DNA from: an uncultured Christensenellaceae bacterium
GTDB taxonomy: Bacteria > Bacillota > Clostridia > Christensenellales > UBA3700
Reading direction: 5' to 3'
Assembly: GCA_944380355.1 (NCBI GenBank)
Contig: CALWHJ010000009.1
Coordinates: forward strand, 1 to 64,000
DNA length: 64,000 nt
Shown here: positions 8,156 through 17,697 of the stretch, in pieces
Numbering within the stretch: the stretch's first letter is position 1
Layout: each line of letters begins with the position of its first letter
Translations under genes and position numbers: made by a program
Notes under the pieces: generated by a model
What the model saw: the letters and a program-made list of their open reading frames with translations, nothing else
The model's database searches: none
What the model was told of the DNA's origin: nothing

Positions 8156-10468
8156 ATGAAAAACAATTTACAAAAAGAAAAGCAAGGCTTTGTCGTCAGT
8201 AAAGACAAGAGCAAACTGTCTACGGTGCTGAATGTAGTTGCGGTTTTGCTTATGCTTACTCAATGGATAGCGGGACTAAACATAATTACGCTTGTCAATC
8301 TTGTGTTTTTGTGTGTGGTTTCGCTTATTTTGTTTATAGGTATTGTCTTCGGTAAAAGACTCAATTTGCGTATACTTTTCGCATATTTTATTCCTCTTTT
8401 CGCTATTGCGAGTTTTTACGTAATCGCGGGTGCCGACGCGGGCTGGGGCGCGCTATCGAGCGGTAAGGAAGGTTTTGTCAATACCGCTAATGCGCTTTGG
8501 CAGGGAGAAGGAAACTTTTTTACCCGCCTGATAGGCAACATACTCATAATCTTGCCGTGCTTGGCTATGGCTGTGCTTTTGGGGACGATTGCTTATAAGT
8601 TTGTGCAAAAAAAAGGTGTTCGTTGTATTGCTTCTTTTCTGAGCGCGGGACTTATGCTTACGTCAGTCGCGCTTGTGTTTATGACCAACTTGCGAGCAAA
8701 ACCTCAGGCTTTCGACCTTTCGCAAGGCGAGGAGGAATACCTCAAAGCTCTCAATGACTATTATAAAAACAATCCCTCGACGTCCGAGCGTCCCAACGTA
8801 CTTGTTATACTTATGGACGATATGGGTTACGGAGATACGTCTCTCAACGGAAATACAGTATTTTCCACGCCTACGTTCGACTATATAGGCGAGGAAGGTT
8901 TGAATTTTGAAAATTTTTATGCAAGCTATTCGGTATGTTCCCCTTCGCGTTTTGCGCTTATGACGGGAAGATATCCTTACAGAGGCTACGCCGACAACGT
9001 GCTTTATCCTACGGTAAATACCACGCTTCCCGTGGGTACTACGAGAGTATTCAACTCTTTTGAGATGGGCGCAAACTGCGACGGTATGCTGGGAGACGAA
9101 ATCACGATAGCGGAAGTATTCAAAAACGCGGGTTACGCTACGGGAGCTTTCGGAAAATGGCATTTGGGCGACTACGGAGAATACCTCCCCACAAATCAGG
9201 GATTCGATTATTTTTACGGCTCGCATTACGTCAACGATATGACCCCCTTCTACTATGTAGAAGAGAGCGACGGACAATACGAGATTGTCAACGACGGTAC
9301 CTCTATCGACCAGAAAAATCTCACTTCCTATTGTCACGAAAGTATAAGCGGTTGGATTGACGCGGTAGTCAGCGGCAAGCAGACGGCAAGCGGAGATAAA
9401 TATTCGGGAAATACGCCCTTCTTTGCGTATTACGCTACTCCTTGGCCGCACGCGCCTTTGTACGGCGGCAAGCTCGCGGAAAAACCCGAATATGCCTATA
9501 ACGAAGATACGCATCAGTGGGAGCTTACGGGCAATACCGTGCTTGTAGGTCAAGGCTCTACGGGTGTGGGGATTTACGCGGACGTAATCACGGAATTCGA
9601 TTACTATCTCAGTGAATTGTTTTACAATATGCAACAATCGGGAGTGCTGGATAATACCGTAATAATGTTCACATCCGACAACGGACCCGCGCTGCAAGGC
9701 TCGACCGACGATTTGAGAGGCGGAAAATACACTGCGTACGAGGGAGGACAGAAAGTGCCTTTCTATATGCGCTGGGGCAACAACGAATATATGAGCGGCG
9801 GAAGTAAGGTTGAGGCACAAGCTACGCTTGTCGATATATTCCCTACGTTGATTGAGCTGTGCGGTATCAACGGTCAGATAGACGCTAAGATATATGAAAA
9901 TATGATGCCGTTTGACAGAGAGATTGACGGCGTGTCTATGAATTCGCTCTATATTCCCGACGCCGACGGTAATTTGGCAAGCTACATACACGGTATCGAC
10001 AGACCTATACTGTATATGAAAGCCGAAAACATCAAGTCGGTGTCCTACGCTATGACTAAAGAATACGCGCTCGATAAAATCGTAGGACAGAATATACAAG
10101 TAATCAGTAATACGGGCAAGTCAGAAACTTATGTGATGACGGAGGATATGGCTAACAATTACGACTTTATCCGCGACAACGATATTCTCGTCTGGAAGTA
10201 TTTCAGGAGTATGCAAAACGACAATCCCGCGTTTTTCAATCTCACTCGCAAAAACTGGCTGATATGCCTGTCGGACGACGAGAGCGAGAGCTATCAGCGT
10301 GCGGATATTTTCCCAGCAATCGCGGCAGAACTCAAAGCCGTAACTCTCGAATGGCAGAGTAAACTTGCCAAAAACAGAAGGGGAGTGAACGCTGCTTATT
10401 ATTATGGCGGTGAAGTCGACTACGAACTTTACAAAAATACTCTTGCCAAAGAAAACTCCGACCGATAA
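8156..10468 (+). CDS. Membrane-anchored type I sulfatase (formylglycine-dependent)
   Basis: A 770-residue protein. The N-terminal 185 residues contain about five membrane segments (roughly 22-42, 43-65, 72-92, 120-145, 160-180). The rest is an alkaline-phosphatase-superfamily sulfatase facing outward. The domain begins PNVLVILMDDMGYGD near 213 with the metal-binding Asp pair. The activating motif is CSPSR with Cys261, the residue converted to formylglycine, followed by MTGRYPYR. GKWHLG and TSDNGP are further active-site blocks. It hydrolyses sulfate esters, plausibly on mucin or glycosaminoglycans. The next gene encodes the matching maturase. The multi-span anchor is unlike the usual simple signal peptide of secreted sulfatases. 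Confidence 0.93.
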   Translation: MKNNLQKEKQGFVVSKDKSKLSTVLNVVAVLLMLTQWIAGLNIITLVNLVFLCVVSLILFIGIVFGKRLNLRILFAYFIPLFAIASFYVIAGADAGWGALSSGKEGFVNTANALWQGEGNFFTRLIGNILIILPCLAMAVLLGTIAYKFVQKKGVRCIASFLSAGLMLTSVALVFMTNLRAKPQAFDLSQGEEEYLKALNDYYKNNPSTSERPNVLVILMDDMGYGDTSLNGNTVFSTPTFDYIGEEGLNFENFYASYSVCSPSRFALMTGRYPYRGYADNVLYPTVNTTLPVGTTRVFNSFEMGANCDGMLGDEITIAEVFKNAGYATGAFGKWHLGDYGEYLPTNQGFDYFYGSHYVNDMTPFYYVEESDGQYEIVNDGTSIDQKNLTSYCHESISGWIDAVVSGKQTASGDKYSGNTPFFAYYATPWPHAPLYGGKLAEKPEYAYNEDTHQWELTGNTVLVGQGSTGVGIYADVITEFDYYLSELFYNMQQSGVLDNTVIMFTSDNGPALQGSTDDLRGGKYTAYEGGQKVPFYMRWGNNEYMSGGSKVEAQATLVDIFPTLIELCGINGQIDAKIYENMMPFDREIDGVSMNSLYIPDADGNLASYIHGIDRPILYMKAENIKSVSYAMTKEYALDKIVGQNIQVISNTGKSETYVMTEDMANNYDFIRDNDILVWKYFRSMQNDNPAFFNLTRKNWLICLSDDESESYQRADIFPAIAAELKAVTLEWQSKLAKNRRGVNAAYYYGGEVDYELYKNTLAKENSDR

Positions 10469-10493
10469 ACGGTGCGGATTTAAGAAAAACTAT

Positions 10494-11606
10494 ATGAAAA
10501 AAGACTTGTCGGTAATGATAAAACCTGCTTCGAGTATATGCAATATGCGTTGCAAATACTGCTTTTACCATTCCCTTGCCGATTCGAGAGAAGTATTCAG
10601 TTACGGTTTGATGAATGAAAATACGGCCAAAAACGTAATCGAAAAAGCAATAGATTTTTGCGATGGCGGCAGCGTATGTTTTGCCTTTCAGGGAGGAGAA
10701 CCTCTTTTTGCAGGTAAGGAGTATTTTGAGTTTTTCGTAAAGCACGCAGACGGGTATTCTCAAGGTAAGTGTAAACTGTATTATACTTTGCAGACCAACG
10801 GCACTCTTATAGACGACAGATGGGCGGAGTTTTTTGCGAGCAATAATTTTTTGCTGGGCGTAAGTCTTGACGGCGACGCAGACGCTAACCGTTTCAGAAA
10901 AGACGCAGAGGGAAATTATACTTTTCCCAAAGTGCGCGCCGCGCTGGAAATTCTTAAAAGACACAACGTGCAGTTCAATATCCTGACTGTTGCTACGGCG
11001 TATACTGCGGAGTATATCGAAAGGATATATTCTTATCTTACGTGCGAGGGATTCATTCATCTCCAGTTTATACCTTGTCTTAGACCTTTTGAAGACAAGA
11101 GCGAAAGTCAGCTGTATATGACAACAGAGCAATACGGCGCGTTTTTGATAAGGCTTTTTAATCTTTACGTCAAGGATTACGTGAAAGGAAATTACGTATC
11201 CGTAAGACAGCTTGACAACTACGTAAGGCTTTTTCTGGGACAAAAAACTGAACAGTGCGGAGTAGAGGGACATTGTTGTCACCAATTCGTTATAGAGTCA
11301 AACGGCAACGTCTATCCTTGCGATTTTTACTGCGTGGACGAGTGGCTTTTGGGTAATATCAATGACGCTAATCTGGACGAACTCGCTCAATGCGAGAGAG
11401 CCAAGGAGTTCATAAAAGAATCGCTTGTCATTCCCGATAAGTGTAAAAAGTGCGCTTACTTCAGAGTGTGCAGAGCGGGCGGATGCAAGCGTATGCGGGC
11501 AGACAGAGATTATTGTGAGGCATACAGAAAATTTTTCGGCGCGTGTCTTCCTCTTTTCAGAGTTTTTCTTGCAGGGGAAAAGAGCGGGGGCAAGAGCAGA
11601 GGATAG
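10494..11606 (+). CDS. Anaerobic sulfatase-maturating enzyme (radical SAM, SPASM)
   Basis: Oxidises the active-site Cys or Ser of sulfatases to formylglycine without oxygen. The ATG at 10494 gives MKKDLSVMIKPASSICNMRC and 370 residues, the family length; upstream in-frame starts overlap the sulfatase gene. The radical-SAM cluster is C16-x3-C20-x2-C23. QGGEPL near 65 is the SAM-contacting motif, and LQTNGTLID follows. The C-terminal SPASM cysteines run from QCGVEGHCCHQF near 258 through CKKCAYFRVCRAGGC near 320. It lies 25 bases after the sulfatase. The ribosome site is weak, so coupled translation is likely. Confidence 0.93.
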   Translation: MKKDLSVMIKPASSICNMRCKYCFYHSLADSREVFSYGLMNENTAKNVIEKAIDFCDGGSVCFAFQGGEPLFAGKEYFEFFVKHADGYSQGKCKLYYTLQTNGTLIDDRWAEFFASNNFLLGVSLDGDADANRFRKDAEGNYTFPKVRAALEILKRHNVQFNILTVATAYTAEYIERIYSYLTCEGFIHLQFIPCLRPFEDKSESQLYMTTEQYGAFLIRLFNLYVKDYVKGNYVSVRQLDNYVRLFLGQKTEQCGVEGHCCHQFVIESNGNVYPCDFYCVDEWLLGNINDANLDELAQCERAKEFIKESLVIPDKCKKCAYFRVCRAGGCKRMRADRDYCEAYRKFFGACLPLFRVFLAGEKSGGKSRG

Positions 11607-11666
11607 TTTAACGACTCAAAGCGGCAAAATTTTCCGCACACTTTACGCTTTGGATGCGATATGCTA

Positions 11667-11695
11667 TTGAAAAATATTATAATATATGCTATAAT
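11667..11695 (+). promoter_or_regulatory. Promoter predicted to give a leaderless rsmF mRNA
   Basis: TTGAAA at 11667-11672, 17-bp spacer, TATAAT at 11690-11695. The ATG of the next gene begins at 11703, seven bases after the -10 box, exactly where transcription should start. There is no Shine-Dalgarno sequence. This implies translation from the 5' end of the transcript. Confidence 0.7.
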
Positions 11696-11702
11696 ATAAG
11701 CT

Positions 11703-13067
11703 ATGAAACAAGAGTTGGACAGCGCGGTGTTGCCGGGCGATTTTCTCGAGGATATGCAAGCCCTTCTCGGTGAAGAATACGAGCAGTTTTTGGCAAGCTA
11801 TTCCGACGAGAAAAAACAGGCTTTGAGAATTAATACGCTCAAAAGCGATTACGATACGGTAAGCAAAGAATTTGCACTATCTCCCGTAGCGTGGTGCAAA
11901 GACAGCTATTATTACGATGAAAACGAACGCCCCGGCAAAAGCGTTTTGCACGAAGGCGGCGCGTTTTATATACAGGAGCCTAGCGCGAGTGCGGTAGTTG
12001 AAAATCTCGGAGTAAAGGCGGGTGAAACAATTTTGGATTTGTGCGCCGCACCGGGAGGCAAGAGTACGCAGATTGCCGCAAAGATGCAGGGTCGCGGCGT
12101 GCTTATAGCAAACGAGATAATACCTTCGAGAGCGAAGATTCTCTCTCAGAATATAGAAAGGCTGGGAGTAAAAAATTGCATAGTTACTTGCGAAAGTCCT
12201 CAAAGACTTGCCGAAAAATACGCGGGAGCGTTTGACAGAATACTTGTAGATGCGCCTTGCTCGGGAGAGGGAATGTTCAGAAAAAATCCTCTTGCCGTAA
12301 GCGAATGGTCGCGGGATAACGTAAAAGCTTGCAAAACACGTCAGCTTGACATACTCGACTGCGCGGTAAAACTTCTTGCAAAAGGCGGCAGGATAGTCTA
12401 TTCGACTTGTACTTTCTCTAAAGAGGAAAACGAAGAAGTTATAGACGCATTTTTGACGAAGTACGAGGGATTCGAGGTATTGCCGTCGCAATATCCTTTT
12501 TCGCAAGGATATCCGATAGAGGGAGGGGCGCACAATGCTCAACTTGCTCTTACGTCGAGAATCTTTCCTCATAAACACGGAGGAGAAGGACACTTTTTTG
12601 CCGTTTTGCAAAAGAAAGGAGAATCCGAAAAGGCGTACTATCCCCGATACAAGGCTAAAGTCGATAAAAAGACGCTGGCTTTATACGGAGCGTGGGAGAG
12701 GGAAAATCTCAACGTGCAATTCGAAGCAAACGCGCTGTTCGGGCAAAATCTTTACTGCGTGCCTGAGGGTGCACCTGACTTTGACAGAATAAAGGTCGAA
12801 AGAGCGGGATTGTGCCTGGGTGAATTGAAAAAGGACAGATTCGAGCCTGCGCACGCACTGGCAATGGCTTTGAAGCGGGATGAGGTCAGGTGCGCGACTG
12901 AATTAAACGAGGAACAAGCCGCAAGATATCTTGAGGGAGAAGGCATAGAAAGCAAAGACAAGGGATGGACGGTAATAACTTATAAGGGCGTTTCTCTCGG
13001 CTGGGGCAAAGGGGACGGAAACTATATAAAAAATCACTATCCAAAAGGATTGAGAAAAAGCATATGA
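11703..13067 (+). CDS. rsmF: 16S rRNA m5C methyltransferase, RsmF/NOL1-NOP2-Sun family
   Basis: A 454-residue SAM-dependent methyltransferase that makes 5-methylcytosine in RNA. The SAM site is LDLCAAPGGKSTQ near 112. The two family cysteines are C186 in VDAPCSGEG (catalytic nucleophile) and C236 in YSTCTFS (product release). The C-terminal region of about 150 residues resembles the RsmF/YebU type with an extra RNA-binding part, which is why I prefer RsmF over RsmB. No ribosome site precedes the ATG; it is a leaderless candidate. It overlaps the next gene by four bases (ATGA). Confidence 0.9.
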   Translation: MKQELDSAVLPGDFLEDMQALLGEEYEQFLASYSDEKKQALRINTLKSDYDTVSKEFALSPVAWCKDSYYYDENERPGKSVLHEGGAFYIQEPSASAVVENLGVKAGETILDLCAAPGGKSTQIAAKMQGRGVLIANEIIPSRAKILSQNIERLGVKNCIVTCESPQRLAEKYAGAFDRILVDAPCSGEGMFRKNPLAVSEWSRDNVKACKTRQLDILDCAVKLLAKGGRIVYSTCTFSKEENEEVIDAFLTKYEGFEVLPSQYPFSQGYPIEGGAHNAQLALTSRIFPHKHGGEGHFFAVLQKKGESEKAYYPRYKAKVDKKTLALYGAWERENLNVQFEANALFGQNLYCVPEGAPDFDRIKVERAGLCLGELKKDRFEPAHALAMALKRDEVRCATELNEEQAARYLEGEGIESKDKGWTVITYKGVSLGWGKGDGNYIKNHYPKGLRKSI

Positions 13068-14011
13068 AGATAGTTGTGCTTGACGGATATACTACAACAG
13101 GCGAGGATTTGAACTGGAGCGAATTTGAGAAGCTCGGGGATTTCGTGTATTACGACCGTACAGCGCCCGACGAGGTAATTGCACGCGCAAAGGATGCAGA
13201 CGTAGTTATCGACAACAAAGTTTTGCTGGGCAGAGACGTACTCGAAAAACTTCCCAATCTCAAGTATATCGGGCTTTTGTCTACGGGCTTTAACGTCGTG
13301 GATATCGACTATGCGAGAGAAAGAAGTATACCTGTATGCAATATTCCCGATTATTCGAGCAAATCGGTTGCTCAGCTTACGTTTGCGCTGATACTCGAGC
13401 TTGCTATGGGTGTAGGCGCGCACAGCCGTTCGGTAGCCGACGGGGCGTGGACAAGAAACGAGGATTTTTGTTACAGAGTACAGGACATAGTCGAGCTGGA
13501 CGGCAAGACTATAGGACTTATAGGCTACGGAAATATCGCAAAGCAAGTGGAAAAAATAGCCAAAGCCGTGGGAATGAACGTTATTGCCTATAAGCGCAGT
13601 AAAAGTCAGGATAGTAGCGCAAATATCGTCAATCTTGACGAACTGTATGCGAATAGCGACATAATAAGTCTTCATTGTCCTATCAATAAAGACAGCGAAA
13701 AGATGGTTAATGCCGACAGTATAGCCCGTATGAAAGACGGGGTATGGATAATAAATACCGCGCGCGGCGGAATTGTAGACGAAAAGGCGGTAAGACAAGG
13801 TCTTGACAGCGGTAAGATAGGCGGATACGGAGCGGACGTGCTTTCAAAAGAACCGCCCAACGCGTCAAACCCTCTTTTAGGTGCGCCGAGGTGCTATATT
13901 ACACCGCATATAGCTTGGGCGTCGAGAGAAGCCAGGGGAAGACTTATGAAAATCGCACTCGACAATCTCAAAGGCTTTTTGTCGGGTAAAATGCAAAACA
14001 GAGTGTGCTGA
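13064..14011 (+). CDS. D-2-hydroxyacid dehydrogenase (hydroxypyruvate/glycerate reductase type)
   Basis: A 315-residue NAD(P)-dependent reductase of 2-keto acids. The nucleotide-binding motif is GLIGYGNIAKQ near 151. The catalytic Arg lies in INTARGGIVDE near 233, followed by the Glu, and the catalytic His in ITPHIAWAS near 286. Best guess is glycerate dehydrogenase (hydroxypyruvate reductase), but lactate- or other hydroxyacid-specific members look alike. The ATG overlaps the rsmF stop (ATGA). The following aminotransferase could act in the same small pathway, for example keto-acid and amino-acid interconversion. Confidence 0.9.
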   Translation: MKIVVLDGYTTTGEDLNWSEFEKLGDFVYYDRTAPDEVIARAKDADVVIDNKVLLGRDVLEKLPNLKYIGLLSTGFNVVDIDYARERSIPVCNIPDYSSKSVAQLTFALILELAMGVGAHSRSVADGAWTRNEDFCYRVQDIVELDGKTIGLIGYGNIAKQVEKIAKAVGMNVIAYKRSKSQDSSANIVNLDELYANSDIISLHCPINKDSEKMVNADSIARMKDGVWIINTARGGIVDEKAVRQGLDSGKIGGYGADVLSKEPPNASNPLLGAPRCYITPHIAWASREARGRLMKIALDNLKGFLSGKMQNRVC

Positions 14012-14046
14012 ATACGTAATTCATGCGAAAACACAATAGAAGTACG

Positions 14047-14080
14047 CCCGTGCCGAAACGGTAAATCGGCAGTGCACGGG
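14047..14080 (+). other. GC-rich hairpin between dehydrogenase and aminotransferase genes
   Basis: CCCGTGCCG on the left pairs with CGGC...CACGGG on the right, leaving an interrupted stem. A small alternative stem CCG/CGG lies inside. No T-tract follows, so it is either a weak terminator or a leader structure ahead of the gene at 14130. It matches no riboswitch that I know. Confidence 0.4.
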
Positions 14081-14129
14081 GCAATGTTATAAAGTTTAAA
14101 GGGTCGCAAAACGGCTTAAGAGGTAAAAA

Positions 14130-15317
14130 ATGATTGCTGACAGAATGAAAGTTATGTTGGGAGCAAGTTCGGCTATCAGAGCTATGTTCGAGGAGGGCAA
14201 AAAAATTGCCAAGATATACGGCAAGGAAAACGTATACGATTTTTCGTTGGGAAATCCCAGCGTACCTGCTCCTCAAAAGGTCAAAGAGTCCTTTATTGAC
14301 GTAATCGAGCATACCGACGATATTACATTACACGGCTATATGAACAACAGCGGTTTCGAGAGCGTAAGAGAGAGTATTGCCGAGAGTATCAACAAAAAAT
14401 TCGGCACGGCTTTTTCTTGCAAAAACATCGTTATGACGGTAGGCGCGGCGGGAGGTCTCAACGTAGTGTTGAGGGCTATTCTCAATCCCGACGACGAAGT
14501 GATAATGATTGCACCTTTTTTCGGCGAATATCTCAACTATGTTGCCAACTCTTTCGGCAAAAGCGTAATCGTGCCGCCTAATCCTCCTACTTTTCAACCC
14601 GATTTAGAGGCGTTTGAAAAGGCTTTGACAAACAGGACGAAAGCGGTAATAATCAATACGCCAAACAACCCTACGGGTGTGGTGTACAGCGAAGAAACGC
14701 TAAAAAAGCTTTCCGAAATTCTTGACAAAAAGAGCAAAGAAAACAAACAGGCGATATATCTCATATCCGACGAGCCTTACAGAGAGCTTGCTTATGACGG
14801 AGTCGAAGTGCCCTACGTAACCAAGTACTACGCTAATACGATTGTGGGGTATTCGTATTCCAAATCTCTTTCTCTTCCCGGCGAAAGAATAGGTTATCTT
14901 GTCATACCCGACGAAGCGGAAGACTTTGAAAATCTCGCATCTGCGTGCAACGTAGCAACGAGAATACTCGGGTTTGTCAACGCGCCTTCGCTTCAGCAAC
15001 TCGTAATACAAAAGTGTCTCGACGAAACGTCGGATATATCCGTATACGACAAAAACAGAGAACTTTTGTACAACTCACTTACGGAATACGGATTCGAGTG
15101 CATAAAACCTCAGGGAGCCTTTTATCTTTTCGTCAAATGTCCTATAGACGAAACGCAGTTTGTAGAAAAGGCTAAGCAGTTGAGACTTTTGCTTGTAGGC
15201 GGAAAGAGTTTTGCCTGCGAGGGATACGTAAGACTCGCTTATTGCGTAAGCTACGATACCGTCGTCAACAGTCTGCCTCAGTTCAAACAGCTGGCAAAGG
15301 AAACTCTGAATAAGTAA
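14130..15317 (+). CDS. Class I PLP-dependent aminotransferase (aspartate aminotransferase type)
   Basis: A 395-residue fold-type I aminotransferase. NTPNNPTGVVYS near 177 is the cofactor/substrate loop. ISDEPYREL near 213 supplies the Asp and Tyr that contact PLP. YSYSKSLSLPGERIGY near 243 holds the Schiff-base Lys. The C-terminal YVRLAYCVS supplies the substrate-carboxylate Arg. The family acts on aspartate, aromatic or branched amino acids; the substrate cannot be fixed here. Ribosome site AAGAGGT. It may be co-transcribed with the hydroxyacid dehydrogenase 118 bases upstream unless the hairpin at 14047 stops transcription. Confidence 0.92.
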   Translation: MIADRMKVMLGASSAIRAMFEEGKKIAKIYGKENVYDFSLGNPSVPAPQKVKESFIDVIEHTDDITLHGYMNNSGFESVRESIAESINKKFGTAFSCKNIVMTVGAAGGLNVVLRAILNPDDEVIMIAPFFGEYLNYVANSFGKSVIVPPNPPTFQPDLEAFEKALTNRTKAVIINTPNNPTGVVYSEETLKKLSEILDKKSKENKQAIYLISDEPYRELAYDGVEVPYVTKYYANTIVGYSYSKSLSLPGERIGYLVIPDEAEDFENLASACNVATRILGFVNAPSLQQLVIQKCLDETSDISVYDKNRELLYNSLTEYGFECIKPQGAFYLFVKCPIDETQFVEKAKQLRLLLVGGKSFACEGYVRLAYCVSYDTVVNSLPQFKQLAKETLNK

Positions 15318-15398
15318 CGCGTTGTAATTAGGGTATATTTCCCTGTCAAACAAGCGGAAAACAAATATTTAAAAATCATAAAGGAGCAATAAAACGGT

Positions 15399-16274
15399 AT
15401 GAGTAAAATTGCAGATAAATATCTTGCTATAGAGATAGACGATAAGGGAAGCACTCTCAAGAGCTTCTTCGATAAGGCTTCGGGTAAAGAGCTTTTGTGG
15501 CAGGGTGACGAAAAGAGCTGGACGGGACAGGACGTAACCATTTTTCCTTTTGTAGCAAGACAAAAAGACGAAAAGTATTGCGTTGACGGCAAGGAGTATC
15601 ATATGCCTTTGCACGGACTTTGTTGCGACTACGAATTCGATATAGTCGAAAAGTCGGATACGAAAGTGGTACACAGATTTTTGTGGGATGAGAAGAGTTA
15701 TGCGCTCTATCCCTATAAATTCGACTTGTACGTAACGCACGAGATTAAAGACGGAAAATATATCAAATCCATGCTTGTCAAAAACGTCGATGACAAGGAT
15801 ATGTATTTTATGCTCGGCGGACATCCCGCAATAGCAACGGATAAGACAGAGGGCAGCGTGTGCGATACATCGGGTAACTATATTCAGTTTCCCCGCGAGA
15901 TAAGACCCAATCTCTACAGACTCAACGAAACGGGACATTTTATTTTGCACAAAGAGGGCTTTGCGTCTTTCGACAGACTTTACTGCGACAAGAAGATACT
16001 CGAGAAGTACAAGACGCTTATATTCGCTGACGAAAAATTCGACTCTCTCGAAGTGGTCCGTACTGACGGAATAAGGGTTGCATTCGAACTCAACGAGCCC
16101 CCCGTACTCGCTTTCTGGTCGGATGAAACTTACGGTGAATACTGGTGCGTAGAGCCTTGGTACGGCATACCCGATATGCTCGAGCCGGTAAGAGAAATCA
16201 GATACAAAGAGAAGATAAACAAATTGGAAGCAGGCAAATCATTCAGTTACGCTTTCACTATGCAGGTTAAATAA
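15399..16274 (+). CDS. Aldose 1-epimerase family protein (LacX/GalM type)
   Basis: A 291-residue beta-sandwich mutarotase-like protein. The early block LLWQGDEKSWTGQDVTIFPF and MPLHGLCCDYEF near 70 resemble LacX-type aldose epimerases, with a His in the position used for catalysis. LGGHPAI near 141 supplies a second His and CVEPWYG near 250 the C-terminal Glu/Trp region. It is cytosolic. Lying directly before sialidase and nanEKA, it may mutarotate a released sugar such as sialic acid or galactose; that role is inference. Ribosome site AAAGGAG. Confidence 0.85.
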   Translation: MSKIADKYLAIEIDDKGSTLKSFFDKASGKELLWQGDEKSWTGQDVTIFPFVARQKDEKYCVDGKEYHMPLHGLCCDYEFDIVEKSDTKVVHRFLWDEKSYALYPYKFDLYVTHEIKDGKYIKSMLVKNVDDKDMYFMLGGHPAIATDKTEGSVCDTSGNYIQFPREIRPNLYRLNETGHFILHKEGFASFDRLYCDKKILEKYKTLIFADEKFDSLEVVRTDGIRVAFELNEPPVLAFWSDETYGEYWCVEPWYGIPDMLEPVREIRYKEKINKLEAGKSFSYAFTMQVK

Positions 16275-16334
16275 TAAACAGTCAACAACCGCTTATAGCG
16301 GAAAATAAACAACGCAACTATTCAGGAGGACAAT

Positions 16335-17645
16335 ATGGCGCTTAACGTACAAACCGTGTTCGCAAGACAATTCGGAAGAGCGGACAATTACAGAATACCG
16401 TCCGTAATAAGGACAAAGGCAGGCACTTTGGTTGCCGCTGCCGACGAAAGATTTTTCACCGCGAGGGACAACCCCAACCGTATCGACAAAGTCGTAAGAC
16501 GTTCGACGGACAACGGCGAAACGTGGGGCGAGCAGATTGTAGTATGCGAGGAAGTAGGCGAGTCCAAAAACGACGGCTCGGCGGCAATCGACCCTTGTAT
16601 GCTCTATGACGAGAGTACCGATACCATACATATGATATACTCTCACACTCCTTCGGGGATAGGCATTCTCAACAGCAAAAAAGGTACGGGACAAGACAAG
16701 GACGGCAATCTTTATCTTTTCGAGGGTAAAAAGAGATATACTCTCAAAAACGGTAAAGTTTACGACGACGGCTTAGAGGATAAAGACTACAAAGTAGCAG
16801 ACAACGGCGACGTATTCTACAAGGGCGAAAGCGCAGGCAACTACAAGCTCAATTCGGGAAAACTCAAAGAGCTTGCTACGTCGTATCTCTATATTACTTC
16901 AAGCAGTGACGACGGTCTTACGTGGACAAAGCCCGTCAATCTCAACTATCAGGTAAAAGAAGAGTATATGTCCTTTATAGGCGCGGGTCCCGGAGTGGGT
17001 ATAGTCGTAAAAGAGGGTAAGTATAAAGGAAGACTCATATTCCCTATATACTACAACACAAAGCAGACTTTTGCAGTGCTTATGTTGTCCAACGCAATCA
17101 TCTACAGCGACGACCACGGCAAGACGTGGCACAGAGGACTTTCTCCCAACCAGACGAGAAAGAACGGCATTTTCCCTATAAACCATAAATTCCTTATGCC
17201 TACGGATATGATTACCGAAAGTCAGCTTATCGAGTGCGAGGGCGGATTGCTCAAACTCTTTATGCGTAATCACTCTCCCAAAAAGCTTATTGCTACGGCA
17301 ATCAGCGAGGACGGCGGCGTAACGTGGAAGAATTATAAGCATCACAAGCAGCTTCCTCAGTGTATATGCCAGTGCTGCGTAATCAACGGAGAGGACAACG
17401 GTAAACCTGTTACGATATTCCTCAACGCGGCAGACAAGAGCGCGAGACGCAACGGCGTAATTCGTCTTTCTTACGATTATGGTGAGACTTTCGAGTATTC
17501 AAAACTCATAAAAGAGGGCGAATTCGTATACAGCTGTATGGTATGGCTGGGTAATGGCGAAATAGGCGTACTGTACGAAGAGAATACAAAACACGAAGAG
17601 ATACAGTTTGTCAAAGTATCGCTTGATTATATCAAACAAAAGTAA
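16335..17645 (+). CDS. Exo-alpha-sialidase (GH33), without signal peptide
   Basis: Cleaves terminal sialic acid from glycans. The 436-residue beta-propeller has YRIPSV with the first catalytic-triad Arg at residue 20. Five Asp-box repeats are visible: STDNGETW, SSDDGLTW, SDDHGKTW, SEDGGVTW and the variant SYDYGETF. FMRNHS and ARRNGVIRLS supply the other arginines, and VYSCMVW the nucleophile Tyr. An inserted segment at about 115-180 with repeated GKVYDDG and GDVFYKGES turns is typical of Gram-positive sialidases. The protein begins MALNVQTVF and has no signal or anchor, so it is predicted cytosolic. Strong ribosome site CAGGAGG. No transporter is encoded nearby. Confidence 0.93.
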   Translation: MALNVQTVFARQFGRADNYRIPSVIRTKAGTLVAAADERFFTARDNPNRIDKVVRRSTDNGETWGEQIVVCEEVGESKNDGSAAIDPCMLYDESTDTIHMIYSHTPSGIGILNSKKGTGQDKDGNLYLFEGKKRYTLKNGKVYDDGLEDKDYKVADNGDVFYKGESAGNYKLNSGKLKELATSYLYITSSSDDGLTWTKPVNLNYQVKEEYMSFIGAGPGVGIVVKEGKYKGRLIFPIYYNTKQTFAVLMLSNAIIYSDDHGKTWHRGLSPNQTRKNGIFPINHKFLMPTDMITESQLIECEGGLLKLFMRNHSPKKLIATAISEDGGVTWKNYKHHKQLPQCICQCCVINGEDNGKPVTIFLNAADKSARRNGVIRLSYDYGETFEYSKLIKEGEFVYSCMVWLGNGEIGVLYEENTKHEEIQFVKVSLDYIKQK

Positions 17646-17668
17646 TTAAAAATTACAAACGATTTTGC

Positions 17669-17697
17669 TTGATTATCTCGGGCTAAAGTAATATAAT
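17669..17697 (+). promoter_or_regulatory. Promoter of nanE-nanK-nanA
   Basis: TTGATT at 17669-17674, 17-bp spacer, TATAAT at 17692-17697. A CACCG/CGGTG hairpin at 17716-17730 lies in the resulting leader. It suggests the catabolic genes can be expressed apart from the sialidase. Confidence 0.65.
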
